Below, piece after piece: positions 10,201-16,190 of a DNA stretch of 64,000 nt (position 1 is the first letter of the stretch; each line of letters opens with the position of its first letter). The DNA comes from Amycolatopsis iheyensis (GTDB taxonomy: Bacteria; Actinomycetota; Actinomycetes; Mycobacteriales; Pseudonocardiaceae): the NCBI RefSeq assembly GCF_024703995.1, contig NZ_JAMXQV010000004.1:62001-126000 (forward strand). Direction: 5' to 3'. A program made the translations under genes and the position numbers. The notes below the pieces were generated by a model, which had not been told where the DNA came from, did not search any database, and was given only the letters and a program-made list of their open reading frames with translations.

Positions 10201-10603
10201 GTTCGGCCAGCGTCGCGTGCCGCGTTTCCGTGATGAGCACCGCCGCCCCGGAGTCGTCGAGGACGTGGGCGAGCTCGGCTTCGGTCGACCGCGTGCTCAC
10301 CGGCACCCCGACGGCGGCCGCGCGCACGACAGCCAGGAGGTGCTCGGCGAACTCGACCCGGCCGCCGACGTGGACGAGCACCCGGTCTCCCCGCTCGACG
10401 CCGAGTCCGCCGGCGATTTCCGCGCTGCGGCGGGACAGTTCGCCGTAGGTGGTGGTCCGCGTGTCGTCGGTGTAGGCCGGCCGATCGGCGGGATGGGCGG
10501 AAAGCGCGGCGGCGAGCGGCCGAACGAGCCCGGCCCGGATGTCTTCCACCACTTCGGGTATACCGCAGCTCGCGGCTCGCGACCAAGATACTTGAACGGG
10601 CAA
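4202..10603 (-). CDS. Type I PKS A: adenylating loading domain-ACP, KS-AT-DH-KR-ACP
   Basis: About 2133 residues. An acyl-adenylating domain (about 20-480; YTSGTTGLPKG, YGSTETGG, WYRTGDAG) and an ACP (GLSSL, about 511) form a loading module for a free carboxylic acid. One extension module follows: KS (about 573-990; active DTACSSS), AT (about 1090-1390; GHSVGE and HAFH, the malonyl-CoA signature), DH (His in HxxxGxxxxP near 1439, DAAVH near 1584), KR (about 1790-1960; GQANYAAAN, VDD for the B-type LDD motif) and ACP (LGFDSL near 2083). The expected product is an alpha,beta-unsaturated acyl chain two carbons longer than the starter. The protein stops just after the ACP, with no thioesterase and no docking tail. 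The TTG start at 10603 has no clear ribosome site; GTG at 10552 or 10549 is possible. It is divergent from an LLM oxidoreductase. Confidence 0.93.
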   Translation of the reverse strand: MPVQVSWSRAASCGIPEVVEDIRAGLVRPLAAALSAHPADRPAYTDDTRTTTYGELSRRSAEIAGGLGVERGDRVLVHVGGRVEFAEHLLAVVRAAAVGVPVSTRSTEAELAHVLDDSGAAVLITETRHATLAERLRVRRPGLRVQFVEEPPAGTGEPRDDLALDEPAWLVYTSGTTGLPKGVLLSQRAMLWSTAACYVPMLGLSAEDTILWPLPAHHAYALSLAFVANLAVGAHTRFADGCPPDLLARHPGCVLAGVPATYLRLRQEHDGPLAAPRLCLTAGAPCTPATRAAARDLFGVELVDGYGSTETGGKVAVGAHGLTPVPGVELRLDAGEVLVRGPGLMLGYHGQAGSPFDDGWYRTGDAGRFEAGRLVLEGRVDDVIVCGGQNVHPTEVEAVLETAPSVRDVLVTGRPDDVVGQVPVAYVVPGPGGFDPEELRRLCLSRLSLHKVPVAYLETEAIPRTASGKPRRTVLAGPPDLAAVVRAELVTLCGHDGGDGWRDRPFTDLGLSSLAGVQFRHRLTALTGVPVPPSLIYDFPTPGAVIAELTRLRSGGETVVAQPEPTSSAEPIAIVAMACRFPGGVRSADDLWQLVVNEVDATSEFPADRGWEVAHDPDPDRIGASVTRRGGFLDGAAEFDADLFGISPREALATDPQQRLLLETSWEAFERAGIDVATLRGSATGVFVGVMNEDYASRFTSHELEAWLGIGSSHAVASGRISYTFGLTGPALTVDTACSSSLVALHLAAKALRAGECSLALAGGATVMATPRTFLAFSRQRGLSPDGRCRSYAAGADGTAWSEGAGVVLLERLSDARRHGHPVLAVLRGTAVNADGASNGLTAPSGRAQQALIATALADAGLRAEDVDAVEGHGTGTALGDPIEAEALIAAYGRDRAGDPLWLGSVKANLGHTQAAAGIAGVLKMVAALRHEQLPPSLYASEPTPHVGWQGSGVALLAEARPWPRGDRVRRAGVSAFGIGGTNAHVLVEEAPAPEVPARQGFPAAPWLLSATDGASLRRVAAGLVEVPDSIDVAYTLASRTPLAHRVLVPDHAGLRAVAEGRLPGRTVRGAPRLALLFSGQGAQRAGMGRELAARFPVFASAFDEACAALGRPVAFDDAPLLDRTDHAQAALFAFQVAQFRLLESWGLRPDVLLGHSVGELAAAHVAGVLSLTDAATLVAARGRLMAALPAGGVMIAVAAAEAEVAPLVGGPVAIAAVNGPRSVVLSGAEAETTALAARFGGGTRLRVSHAFHSPLMAPMLDEFAEVAAGLKHHRPEVPLVSCVTGRPVTEFEPEYWVRHARSTVRFADAVVAAGAGFALEIGPAPVLTRLVADEIRLSTLDTAAGTMSAAGLLAAAGAAHTAGVRVDWRAVFRGSGARLTPLPTYPFTRTRYWLDPQPPEPAGGDHPMLGPALVAPDSPRVVHGGSLGVRRHRWLAGHVVGGSVLAPGSALVDLALHAGGSALEELAVEAPLRLDAAEDVHLQVVVDGPRVDVYARRPADERWRKHAAGRLRPSGPVPPRWTGAWPPDAPEADVAEAYRAHAYGPAFQAVQRLWVRDDEFFAEVALPPDVGGRFALHPVLLDAAVHATALTEGLRAEPRVPFLWRGVEVHAPGARRARVHGVRLDAGTVRVELFDDTGHPVARVASLTTRPMAVRDTMLYRPQWTPMAPAPGPARVAEIGGDLRSATRRALAVLHDWQDRGDRLVLVTRNATGPDPDLAAAAVWGLGCAAAAEYPGRLSLVDLEPGTPVARVPGWAGGSAEPQIAVRDGVPHVLRITRAAPAGTRPIDPAGTVLITGGTGALGRLVARHLVTAHDVRHLLLVSRRGPAAEGAEQLRAELGELGAVVRIVAADVADRAVVAELVDRCDPPLTAVVHSAAVVDDGVLAAQTPERLDTVLRPKADAALVLDEVTRDLPLTAFVLFSSIAGVFGKAGQANYAAANRMLDALACRRRAAGRPAVSLAWGLWELGDGLGDRISATARRRIHASGVEGLTAEQGLALFDAALGSPEPVLVPARFDPTAAAAPPASGTAVPATPSRPWPANPDEPALRELLRVEVAAVLGHPDPAVIADDRPFPELGFDSLTVVELRTRLAGRSGIDLPATVLFDEPTVARLARYLREAVTTARQEPSGR
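4212..4238 (-). promoter_or_regulatory. ECF41-type promoter of the decarboxylase-like gene
   Basis: On the minus strand GGTCACA (4238-4232; 6 of 7 matches to TGTCACA) is followed after exactly 16 nt by CGTC (4215-4212), which is the recalled ECF41 -10. It overlaps the last codons of the upstream PKS gene and lies about 38 nt before the GTG start at 4173. Confidence 0.68.
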
Positions 10604-10665
10604 TTAGATGGGAGTACTAGTGGAGACGGGACCGATACGGTCCGTTCGCACTTCAGGGGAGCATC
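10604..10665. promoter_or_regulatory. Divergent intergenic region with a palindrome (PKS A / LLM gene)
   Basis: This 62-nt gap must hold both promoters or their ends. It contains a perfect 6-3-6 palindrome GGACCG-ATA-CGGTCC (10629-10643), a candidate operator for a dimeric regulator. The LLM gene has AGGGGAG before its ATG; no clear site is seen for the PKS start. Confidence 0.45.
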
Positions 10666-11559
10666 ATGAACCTTGGTTTCAGCCTTCCGGTCTTCGGCAA
10701 GGCGGCCGCCACGCCCGGCGGGATCGCGCGGTACGCGCGCGCCGCCGAACAGGCCGGGGCGGCCAGTCTCTGGGTCGGTGACCGGCTGCTGTCGCCGGTG
10801 GCCCCGGTCGTCTCGTACCCGGGCTACGACACCATGCCCGAGGAGTTCCACACCGCCCAGGACCCGTTCACCGCGCTGGCGGTCGCCGCCGCGGTGACCG
10901 AGACCGCGATCCTGGGCTCCAGCACCATCAACGCGACGCAGTACCACCCCGCCAACTTCGCGCGGCTGTTGACCAGCATCGACGTCGCCAGCAACGGGCG
11001 GCTGCTGCCGGGCCTCGGCATCGGCTGGTCCCCCGACGAGTACGGCGCCGTCGGCGTCCCGATGTCGGAGCGCGGCAAGCGGCTCGACGACCTGCTGGAC
11101 CTGCTCGAAACCTGGTGGACCAAGGACACCGTGTCGCACGAGGGTGTCGGCTACACGATCCCGGAGAGCCACGTCGACCTCAAGCCGGTGCGCAAGCCGC
11201 CGGTGCACCTGGCCGGCTTCGGCGAGAAAGCCTTGCAGCGCATCGCCCGGCGCGCCGACGGCTGGCTGCCGGTCTGGTCGGTGCCCGAGCAGTTCCCCGC
11301 CGACGTGCTGACCACGACGCTGGGTCAGCTGCGGGCCGGCGCCGAAAAGGCGGGCCGCGACCCGCAAGCACTCGGTGTCGCGCTGCGCGTGAACGCCGCT
11401 CCGGGCACGAAAGCGGAGCAGATCGCCGAGTCGGTGACGAAGATCGTCGGCATCCTGGAGCCGGACCACACCTTCGTCGACCTCACCTACCTGACCACCA
11501 GCGTGGACGAGCACCTCGACCTCACCGGGCGCCTGCTGGAGCTGACCGCCAAGGGCTGA
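10666..11559 (+). CDS. LLM-class F420-dependent oxidoreductase (TIGR03619-like)
   Basis: A 297-residue luciferase-like monooxygenase-fold enzyme. The N-terminus (MNLGFSLPVFGKAA) and the motifs SLWVGDR, GLGIGWSPDEY and PPVHLAGFGEKALQRIARRADGW are typical of F420-dependent members that reduce or oxidise small organic substrates. The ATG is preceded by AGGGGAG. It is divergent from PKS A with only 62 nt between, so a tailoring role for the PKS A product is possible. Equally it may be an unrelated redox enzyme; the substrate cannot be read from sequence. Confidence 0.88.
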   Translation: MNLGFSLPVFGKAAATPGGIARYARAAEQAGAASLWVGDRLLSPVAPVVSYPGYDTMPEEFHTAQDPFTALAVAAAVTETAILGSSTINATQYHPANFARLLTSIDVASNGRLLPGLGIGWSPDEYGAVGVPMSERGKRLDDLLDLLETWWTKDTVSHEGVGYTIPESHVDLKPVRKPPVHLAGFGEKALQRIARRADGWLPVWSVPEQFPADVLTTTLGQLRAGAEKAGRDPQALGVALRVNAAPGTKAEQIAESVTKIVGILEPDHTFVDLTYLTTSVDEHLDLTGRLLELTAKG

Positions 11560-11628
11560 TCCGCCACCCGCGGAAGCCCGGCTTTCCCGCTGTGCGGCGG
11601 AATTCGCGCCCACTGACGGCGGCGCGGG

Positions 11629-11994
11629 TCACTCCGAAAGCGCGTCGGCGCGGGTGGTGGCGATGGCCAGCACCTCCCGCAGCCCCATCAGCTCCAGTGC
11701 CCGCCCGACCGCGCCGTCCGCCGGGGCCACGACGCGCAGGCGCGTGGCCTCGGCACGGCGGGCCTTGAGCAGCACCGTCATGCCGACCGAAGCGAGGAAC
11801 GAGACTTCGGTCAGGTCGATCACCAGCAACGCCGGCTCGCGGGCGAGCGCCGCCGCGATCGCGTCTTCGAGGGTCGACGCGCTCAGCAGGTCGACTTCGC
11901 CCGCCACCGCCAGCACCTCGGCGGCAGCGGTGGGCCGGAGCTCGGTCACGCGCAGCAGATCCTGGGGTCGGACTCGACCACCATCGGCGGTCAC
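11629..11994 (-). CDS. STAS-domain anti-anti-sigma factor
   Basis: A 121-residue single STAS domain (about 14-115). The phosphorylation loop reads FLASVGM, so the serine targeted by anti-sigma kinases is retained. The GTG start has CGGAGGTAG upstream. It is transcribed from a good sigma-B-like promoter (12036-12061), which would give feedback from the sigma factor it helps to release. The target sigma and anti-sigma factors are probably encoded outside the window or among the HATPase proteins further right. Confidence 0.88.
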   Translation of the reverse strand: MTADGGRVRPQDLLRVTELRPTAAAEVLAVAGEVDLLSASTLEDAIAAALAREPALLVIDLTEVSFLASVGMTVLLKARRAEATRLRVVAPADGAVGRALELMGLREVLAIATTRADALSE

Positions 11995-12035
11995 GGGCTA
12001 CCTCCGGCTTCGTTCTAACGATCTCTGCGCGCCCT

Positions 12036-12061
12036 TTACCCCGCACCGGCGACGGCGAAAC
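12036..12061 (-). promoter_or_regulatory. Sigma-B-like promoter of the STAS gene
   Basis: On the minus strand GTTT (12061-12058) and GGGTAA (12041-12036) are separated by 16 nt, matching the GTTT-N15/16-GGGTA type used by actinobacterial sigma-B/F/H-like factors. It ends about 41 nt before the start codon at 11994. Confidence 0.65.
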
Positions 12062-12062
12062 G

Positions 12063-12944
12063 TCACGGACGGAGGTTCTCCAGATCCTCGAGGAGGCTGG
12101 GGTGCTTCGGCTGCCAGCCGAGGGTCTCGCGGGTGTGGGCGCTCGACGCGGGCTGATCCATGGCGAAGATCGGGCCGAACGGGCCGAACGTCTCCTCGGG
12201 CACCGTCTCGACGGGCAGGCCGAGCCGCCGGCCGACGACCTCCGCGATGTCGCGCACCGCGTCGCCTTCGTCGGCGACCGCGTGCCACGCGGTGCCCGCC
12301 GGCGCCGACTCCAGGGCGAGGCGGAACAGCACCGCGGCGTCGAGGGCGTGCACCGCCGGCCAGCGTTGCGTGCCGTCGCCGGGGTAGCCGGCGATCCCGG
12401 ACCTGCGGGCCGCGGCGGCCAGCAGGCCCGCGAAGCCGCCCTCGCCACGGTTGTGCACCGTGCGCGGCATCCGGACCGAGGTCGCGCAGACCCCGCGGGA
12501 AGCCAGCGCCAGCAAGGCGTTCACCGAGCGGCCGCGCTGTCCGACCGGACCGTCGGTCGGCACCGGGTCGGCTTCGGTCGACGCGCGACCGGGCGCCCAC
12601 GGCGTCCCGGAGACGGTGACGATCGGGCGGTCGCCGCCGATCAGCGCCTCGCCTAGCGTCTTCAGTGCGGCGCTTTCTTCGGCGATGCCCGCCGCGAGTG
12701 CCTCCTGGCTGCTGTAGTCGCGGCCGAAGGCCAGGCTGATCACGCCGTCGGCCCGCTCGGCGCCGGCCCGTAGGACGTCGAGGTCCGCCAGCTCCCCGCG
12801 CAGCACCTCGGCGCCGGCCTCCTTCAGGGCCCGCTCCGACCCGGCCGAGCGGGCGAGCGCGAGCACGGTGTGGCCGGCCCCGAGCAGTTCGGAGACGACG
12901 GCGGAGCCGATGGTGCCGGTGCCCCCGGTGACGAACACGTGCAT
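12063..12944 (-). CDS. NAD(P)-binding SDR / NmrA-type epimerase-like protein
   Basis: A 293-residue extended-SDR-like protein with an N-terminal Rossmann motif (VFVTGGTGTIGSAVV) and a body resembling nucleoside-diphosphate-sugar epimerase-like oxidoreductases (VHALDAAVLFRLALE, WQPKHPSLLEDL near the C-terminus). The usual YxxxK catalytic pair is not evident, as in many NmrA-like members. The ATG at 12944 has GAGGAG upstream. It is divergent from a TetR gene with two operator copies in between, so it is almost certainly the target of that repressor. The substrate is unknown; such pairs often respond to toxic or electrophilic small molecules. Confidence 0.88.
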   Translation of the reverse strand: MHVFVTGGTGTIGSAVVSELLGAGHTVLALARSAGSERALKEAGAEVLRGELADLDVLRAGAERADGVISLAFGRDYSSQEALAAGIAEESAALKTLGEALIGGDRPIVTVSGTPWAPGRASTEADPVPTDGPVGQRGRSVNALLALASRGVCATSVRMPRTVHNRGEGGFAGLLAAAARRSGIAGYPGDGTQRWPAVHALDAAVLFRLALESAPAGTAWHAVADEGDAVRDIAEVVGRRLGLPVETVPEETFGPFGPIFAMDQPASSAHTRETLGWQPKHPSLLEDLENLRP

Positions 12945-12959
12945 GAGTTTCTCCTCGCA

Positions 12960-13016
12960 GTGATGCGACACTTGTCCCATCACCGTACACGAGTGATGCG
13001 ACAAGTGTCGCATCAC
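12960..13016. promoter_or_regulatory. Twin 24-bp TetR operators
   Basis: A palindrome with 11-nt arms GTGATGCGACA and TGTCGCATCAC around a 2-nt centre lies at 12993-13016. A second copy with one arm mismatch (TGTCCCATCAC) lies at 12960-12983. Centre-to-centre distance is 33 bp, about three helical turns. The right copy ends 5 nt before the TetR start; the left one borders the SDR ribosome site. Confidence 0.82.
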
Positions 13017-13021
13017 CTAGG

Positions 13022-13615
13022 ATGGCGGGTATGGCTCGATGGGAACCGGGGGCGCGGGAGCGGCTGGTCGTCGCGGCGGTCGACCTGTTCACCGAGCAGG
13101 GCTACGACGCGACGACGGTGGCCGAGATCGCCGAGCGGGCCGGCGTCACCCGCAGCACGTTCTTCCGCCACTTCGCCGACAAGCGCGAAGTCCTGGTGGC
13201 GGGTCAGGAGACGCTGAGCACGCTGCTGGCCGAAGGGATCGCCGACGCGCCCGCCGGGGCCGGCCCGCTGCAAGCGGTCGCGGCCGGGCTCGAACGCGCG
13301 TCCGGCGCGATGGGACCGGCCAACCGGGAGCTCGGCCCCCGGATCAAGGCGGCCGTGGCGGCCAGCACGGAGCTCCAGGAGCGCGACGCGCTCAAGAGCG
13401 TGGGCCTCGCCGCGGCGATGACGGCGGCATTGACCGCCCGCGGGGTGCCGGACCCGGTCGCGCACCTCGCCGCCGAGCTGGGCGTCCTCGCGTTCAAGCG
13501 TGGTTACGCCGAATGGTCCGAAGGCGGCGACGACACCGGAGGCCTGGCCCCGCACGCGTTGGCCGCTTTGGCCGAGTTGCACAACGCGACGTCGGCGCTG
13601 GGCCGGCCCGGCTGA
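13022..13615 (+). CDS. TetR-family repressor of the divergent SDR gene
   Basis: A 197-residue regulator. The N-terminal HTH (about 12-60) reads VVAAVDLFTEQGYDATTVAEIAE and AGVTRSTFFRHFADKREVL, typical of TetR. The C-terminal ligand domain is alanine-rich and not assignable to a subfamily. The start may be ATG 13022 or ATG 13031; the upstream operator leaves little room for a leader. The twin operator covers both promoters, so it likely represses itself and the SDR gene and is released by an unknown ligand. Confidence 0.9.
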   Translation: MAGMARWEPGARERLVVAAVDLFTEQGYDATTVAEIAERAGVTRSTFFRHFADKREVLVAGQETLSTLLAEGIADAPAGAGPLQAVAAGLERASGAMGPANRELGPRIKAAVAASTELQERDALKSVGLAAAMTAALTARGVPDPVAHLAAELGVLAFKRGYAEWSEGGDDTGGLAPHALAALAELHNATSALGRPG

Positions 13616-13618
13616 AGC

Positions 13619-14047
13619 TCAGCGCCGGCACGCCTCCTGGTGCGACAACTCGCACCCGACCCGCGCCCACACCGTCTTACCGTTCGACGGCGCGTCCTCC
13701 CGCGACCCCCAAGCCGTGGTCAGCGTGTCGACCAGGTGCAGCCCGCGGCCGCCGAACGCGGTTCCGCCCGGTGGGCGGATGCGGGGTGGGACCACCGAGT
13801 TGTCCTCGACGTCGATCCGCACCTCGCACGGCTCGGGCAGCCGGGTCAGCCGGAGCCACCGCGCCCCGCCGCCGTGCTGGTAGGCGTTCTGCGCGATCTC
13901 CGTCAGCACCAGCAGCACGTCTTCCCGGTGCGGCTCGCCGAGGTCGCTCAGCAGCCCGGCCGCCCACCGGCGCAGGCTCGCGAGGTGGGTCGAATCCGTG
14001 CCGTGCAGGTCGACGGACGCCGGCCGATCGCCGTCGTTCGGTGCCAC
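13619..14047 (-). CDS. Anti-sigma-type ATP-binding protein (HATPase_c_2, RsbW-like)
   Basis: A 142-residue GHKL ATPase. The N box is LLVLTEIAQNAYQHGG, followed by a degenerate G1 region (VEDNSVVPP) and FGGRGLHLVDTLTTAWG as the G2-like loop. This is the form of anti-sigma or STAS-kinase proteins rather than membrane histidine kinases. It lies 28 nt downstream of a STAS gene on the same strand; the two are probably one operon and may form a kinase/antagonist pair. The convergent TetR gene ends 3 nt away. Confidence 0.85.
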   Translation of the reverse strand: MAPNDGDRPASVDLHGTDSTHLASLRRWAAGLLSDLGEPHREDVLLVLTEIAQNAYQHGGGARWLRLTRLPEPCEVRIDVEDNSVVPPRIRPPGGTAFGGRGLHLVDTLTTAWGSREDAPSNGKTVWARVGCELSHQEACRR

Positions 14048-14075
14048 CGCGCCTCCGACGGGGTGCAGACCCGGC

Positions 14076-14447
14076 TCATTCCGGGTGGATGGCGTCGTCC
14101 AGGGTGGGGACGACGGTGATCAGCTCGTCGAGGCCGGTGATGGCGAAGGCCCGCTTCACGGGCCGCGTGCCGGCCACGACGGTCAGGCGGACGCCGCGTT
14201 CCAGGCTGTTCCGGTGGAGCCCGGCGAGCGCGGTCAGCCCCGCGGAGTCGATGAACCCGACCTCGCTCAGGTCGACCACGACGAGCTCGGGCGCCGACGC
14301 GGTCACGGTTTCCGGCGCGAGCTCGCGCCGGAGCTCGCGGGCCGTGCCGGCGTCGATCTCCCCGGCGACCGTCACCACGTGGGCCGTTCCGGCCCGCCGG
14401 TGCGAGATGCGCAGGGGTGGCGCCCCGGCCGGTGCGGCATCGTCCAC
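14076..14447 (-). CDS. STAS-domain anti-anti-sigma factor
   Basis: A 123-residue STAS protein with the canonical phospho-loop FIDSAGL. The start is a GTG (14447) with AAAGGAG upstream. It precedes the RsbW-like gene in a likely two-gene operon and is divergent from the rsbRST operon, with 113 nt in between. It is expected to bind the anti-sigma ATPase when dephosphorylated. Partner identity is inferred from gene order only. Confidence 0.88.
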   Translation of the reverse strand: MDDAAPAGAPPLRISHRRAGTAHVVTVAGEIDAGTARELRRELAPETVTASAPELVVVDLSEVGFIDSAGLTALAGLHRNSLERGVRLTVVAGTRPVKRAFAITGLDELITVVPTLDDAIHPE

Positions 14448-14560
14448 GGCGTCGGCTCCTTTCCGCTGTCTCGTAGGCGTCGGTCAGCGTATCGGGCCGC
14501 GGGCACCCGGCACTCCCAGGCTAAGGTCACCGCAGGTATCGAGACGGCCAGGAGGCTCGG

Positions 14561-15418
14561 ATGACTGCGGGGCACGTGGAGGCACAGCGACTGTCGGATC
14601 TGTTGCGTGAGCACGCCGACAGCCTGATCGCGCGCTGGGTCGAGCTGGCCGGCGGCGAACTGCGCGGGCGCGTGACGACGACCGAGCTGCAGCGCGACCT
14701 CACCGAGCTGTTCACCACCCTGCTGCCGGTCGCGGACGAGACCGCCGACGCCCTGGGCGGCGACCTGGACGCCGAGCTGCGCGCGCTGCTGGCCGACCTG
14801 TCCCGCAACCGGGCGCGGCAGGGGTTCAGCCCGTCCGAGACGGCCGCCGGCGTGTTCGCGCTCAAGCGCGCGGTGTTCGAGCTGACCGAGAGCAACGACG
14901 ACCCCGAGGTGTTCCGCCGGCTGATGGTGTTCTCCGGCCTGCTGGACGCGCTCGGCCTGTGGACGTTCGAGACGTACGCGGCCGCGCGCGAGGAGATCAT
15001 CAAGGAGCAGTCCGAGCAGCTGCTCGAGCTGACCACGCCGGTCGTGAAGCTGTGGGAGGGCGTGCTCGCGGTGCCCCTGGTCGGCACGCTCGACTCGGCG
15101 CGCACCCAGGTCGTGATGGAGAAGCTGCTCGAATCCCTGGTCGAGACCAGCTCCCAGCACGCGATCATCGACATCACCGGCGTCCTCGCCGTCGACACGC
15201 AGGTGGCGCAGCACCTGCTCAAGACGGTCGTCGCGGCGCGGCTGATGGGCGCGGAGTGCACCATCTCGGGCATCCGGCCCCAGATCGCCCAGACGATCGT
15301 CGCGCTGGGGATCGAGTTCGGGGACATCACGACCAAGGCGACGCTGGCCGACGCGCTGCGCCACGCGCTGCGCTTCGAAGGCGTGGAGCTGGTTCGCGGC
15401 GAGAAGGGGCGGTCCTGA
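14561..15418 (+). CDS. rsbR: RsbR-like stressosome sensor/scaffold
   Basis: A 285-residue protein with an N-terminal helical sensor domain (about 1-150, RsbR_N/globin-like region ending LDALGLWTFETYAAAREEII) joined by a helix to a C-terminal STAS domain (about 160-275). The STAS motif DITGVLAVDTQVAQHLLKTV has the threonine phosphorylated by RsbT in the family. The ATG has CAGGAGG upstream. Its stop overlaps the rsbS start (TGATG), so it heads an operon of six tightly coupled genes. Together with RsbS it would build the stressosome shell that holds RsbT. Confidence 0.9.
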   Translation: MTAGHVEAQRLSDLLREHADSLIARWVELAGGELRGRVTTTELQRDLTELFTTLLPVADETADALGGDLDAELRALLADLSRNRARQGFSPSETAAGVFALKRAVFELTESNDDPEVFRRLMVFSGLLDALGLWTFETYAAAREEIIKEQSEQLLELTTPVVKLWEGVLAVPLVGTLDSARTQVVMEKLLESLVETSSQHAIIDITGVLAVDTQVAQHLLKTVVAARLMGAECTISGIRPQIAQTIVALGIEFGDITTKATLADALRHALRFEGVELVRGEKGRS

Positions 15419-15783
15419 TGGAGCGGATCCCGATTCTCAAGATCGGCGACGTCCTGCTCGTCTCCATCCAGATCGACCTCGAGGACCAGAGTGTCCTCGC
15501 GCTGCAGGAAGACCTCGCGGAGCAGATCAGCGCGACCGGCGCGACCGGGGTGGTGATCGACATCTCCGCGGTGGAGATCGTCGACTCGTTCATCGGCCGG
15601 ATGTTCGCGACGATCGCGTCGCTGTCGCGGCTGTTCGACGCGGACACCGTCGTGGTCGGCATGCGCCCGGCGGTCGCGATCACCCTCGTCGAGCTCGGCC
15701 TGACGCTCGGCGACGTGCGCACGGCGCTGAACCTCGACAAGGGCATGGCAATCCTGAGCGGGCTCCGGGCGGCCGGGAGATGA
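15418..15783 (+). CDS. rsbS: RsbS-like stressosome STAS antagonist
   Basis: A 121-residue single STAS domain. The motif EIVDSFIGRMFATIASL is the RsbS signature with the serine phosphorylated by RsbT. The start overlaps the rsbR stop by one base (TGATG), and its stop overlaps the rsbT start (ATGA). A longer open frame upstream (from 14959) is a shadow of rsbR. It holds RsbT inactive until phosphorylated. Confidence 0.93.
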   Translation: MERIPILKIGDVLLVSIQIDLEDQSVLALQEDLAEQISATGATGVVIDISAVEIVDSFIGRMFATIASLSRLFDADTVVVGMRPAVAITLVELGLTLGDVRTALNLDKGMAILSGLRAAGR

Positions 15784-16190
15784 CCTCCACCGGCGTGGTG
15801 GAGGAGATCCCGATCGTCACGGACTCCGACGTCGTCCGTGTCCGCCAGTCCGTCCGGTCCCTCGCCCAGCAGATCAAGCTCTCGCTCGTCGACCAGACCA
15901 AGCTCGTGACCGCGACCAGCGAGCTCGCCCGCAACACGCTCGTGTACGGCCGCGGCGGGCTCGCCCGGATCGAACTCGTCGGCGACGGGCGCCGCAGCGG
16001 CGTCAAGGCCGTCTTCCACGACGACGGCCCGGGCATCCCCGACACCGACCTGGCGCTGGCCGACGGCTGGAGCAGCGGCAAGGGCCTGGGACTCGGGCTG
16101 AGCGGCGCGCGCCGGCTCGTCGACGAGTTCACCCTGGACACCGAAGTGGGCCGGGGCACCGAAGTCACCGTGGTCAAGTGGTCGCGGTGA
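15780..16190 (+). CDS. rsbT: RsbT-like serine/threonine kinase
   Basis: A 136-residue GHKL kinase. The N box is VTATSELARNTLVYGRGG, G1 is DDGPGIPD and G2 is SSGKGLGLGLSGARRLVDEF, all intact, so catalysis is likely. The N-terminus (EEIPIVTDSDVVRVRQSVR) matches RsbT rather than RsbW. It would phosphorylate RsbR and RsbS and, once free, activate a downstream phosphatase. The start overlaps the rsbS stop by ATGA and its stop is overlapped by the next gene (GTGA). Confidence 0.93.
   Translation: MTSTGVVEEIPIVTDSDVVRVRQSVRSLAQQIKLSLVDQTKLVTATSELARNTLVYGRGGLARIELVGDGRRSGVKAVFHDDGPGIPDTDLALADGWSSGKGLGLGLSGARRLVDEFTLDTEVGRGTEVTVVKWSR

Noticed and set aside
4202..10603. PKS A as an NRPS-PKS hybrid with an amino-acid adenylation domain
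   Set aside because: The adenylating domain resembles acyl-CoA ligase type loading domains, with no condensation domain, and the carrier site is an ACP-like GLSSL; amino-acid specificity cannot be shown.
4646..10669. A 2007-codon open frame opposite PKS A
   Set aside because: Antisense shadow of codons with G/C at the third position. The minus strand shows every PKS motif in order.
11560..11628. Terminator between the LLM gene and the convergent STAS gene
   Set aside because: A short AAGCC/GGCTT stem is present, but flanking pairing is imperfect and there is no further support.
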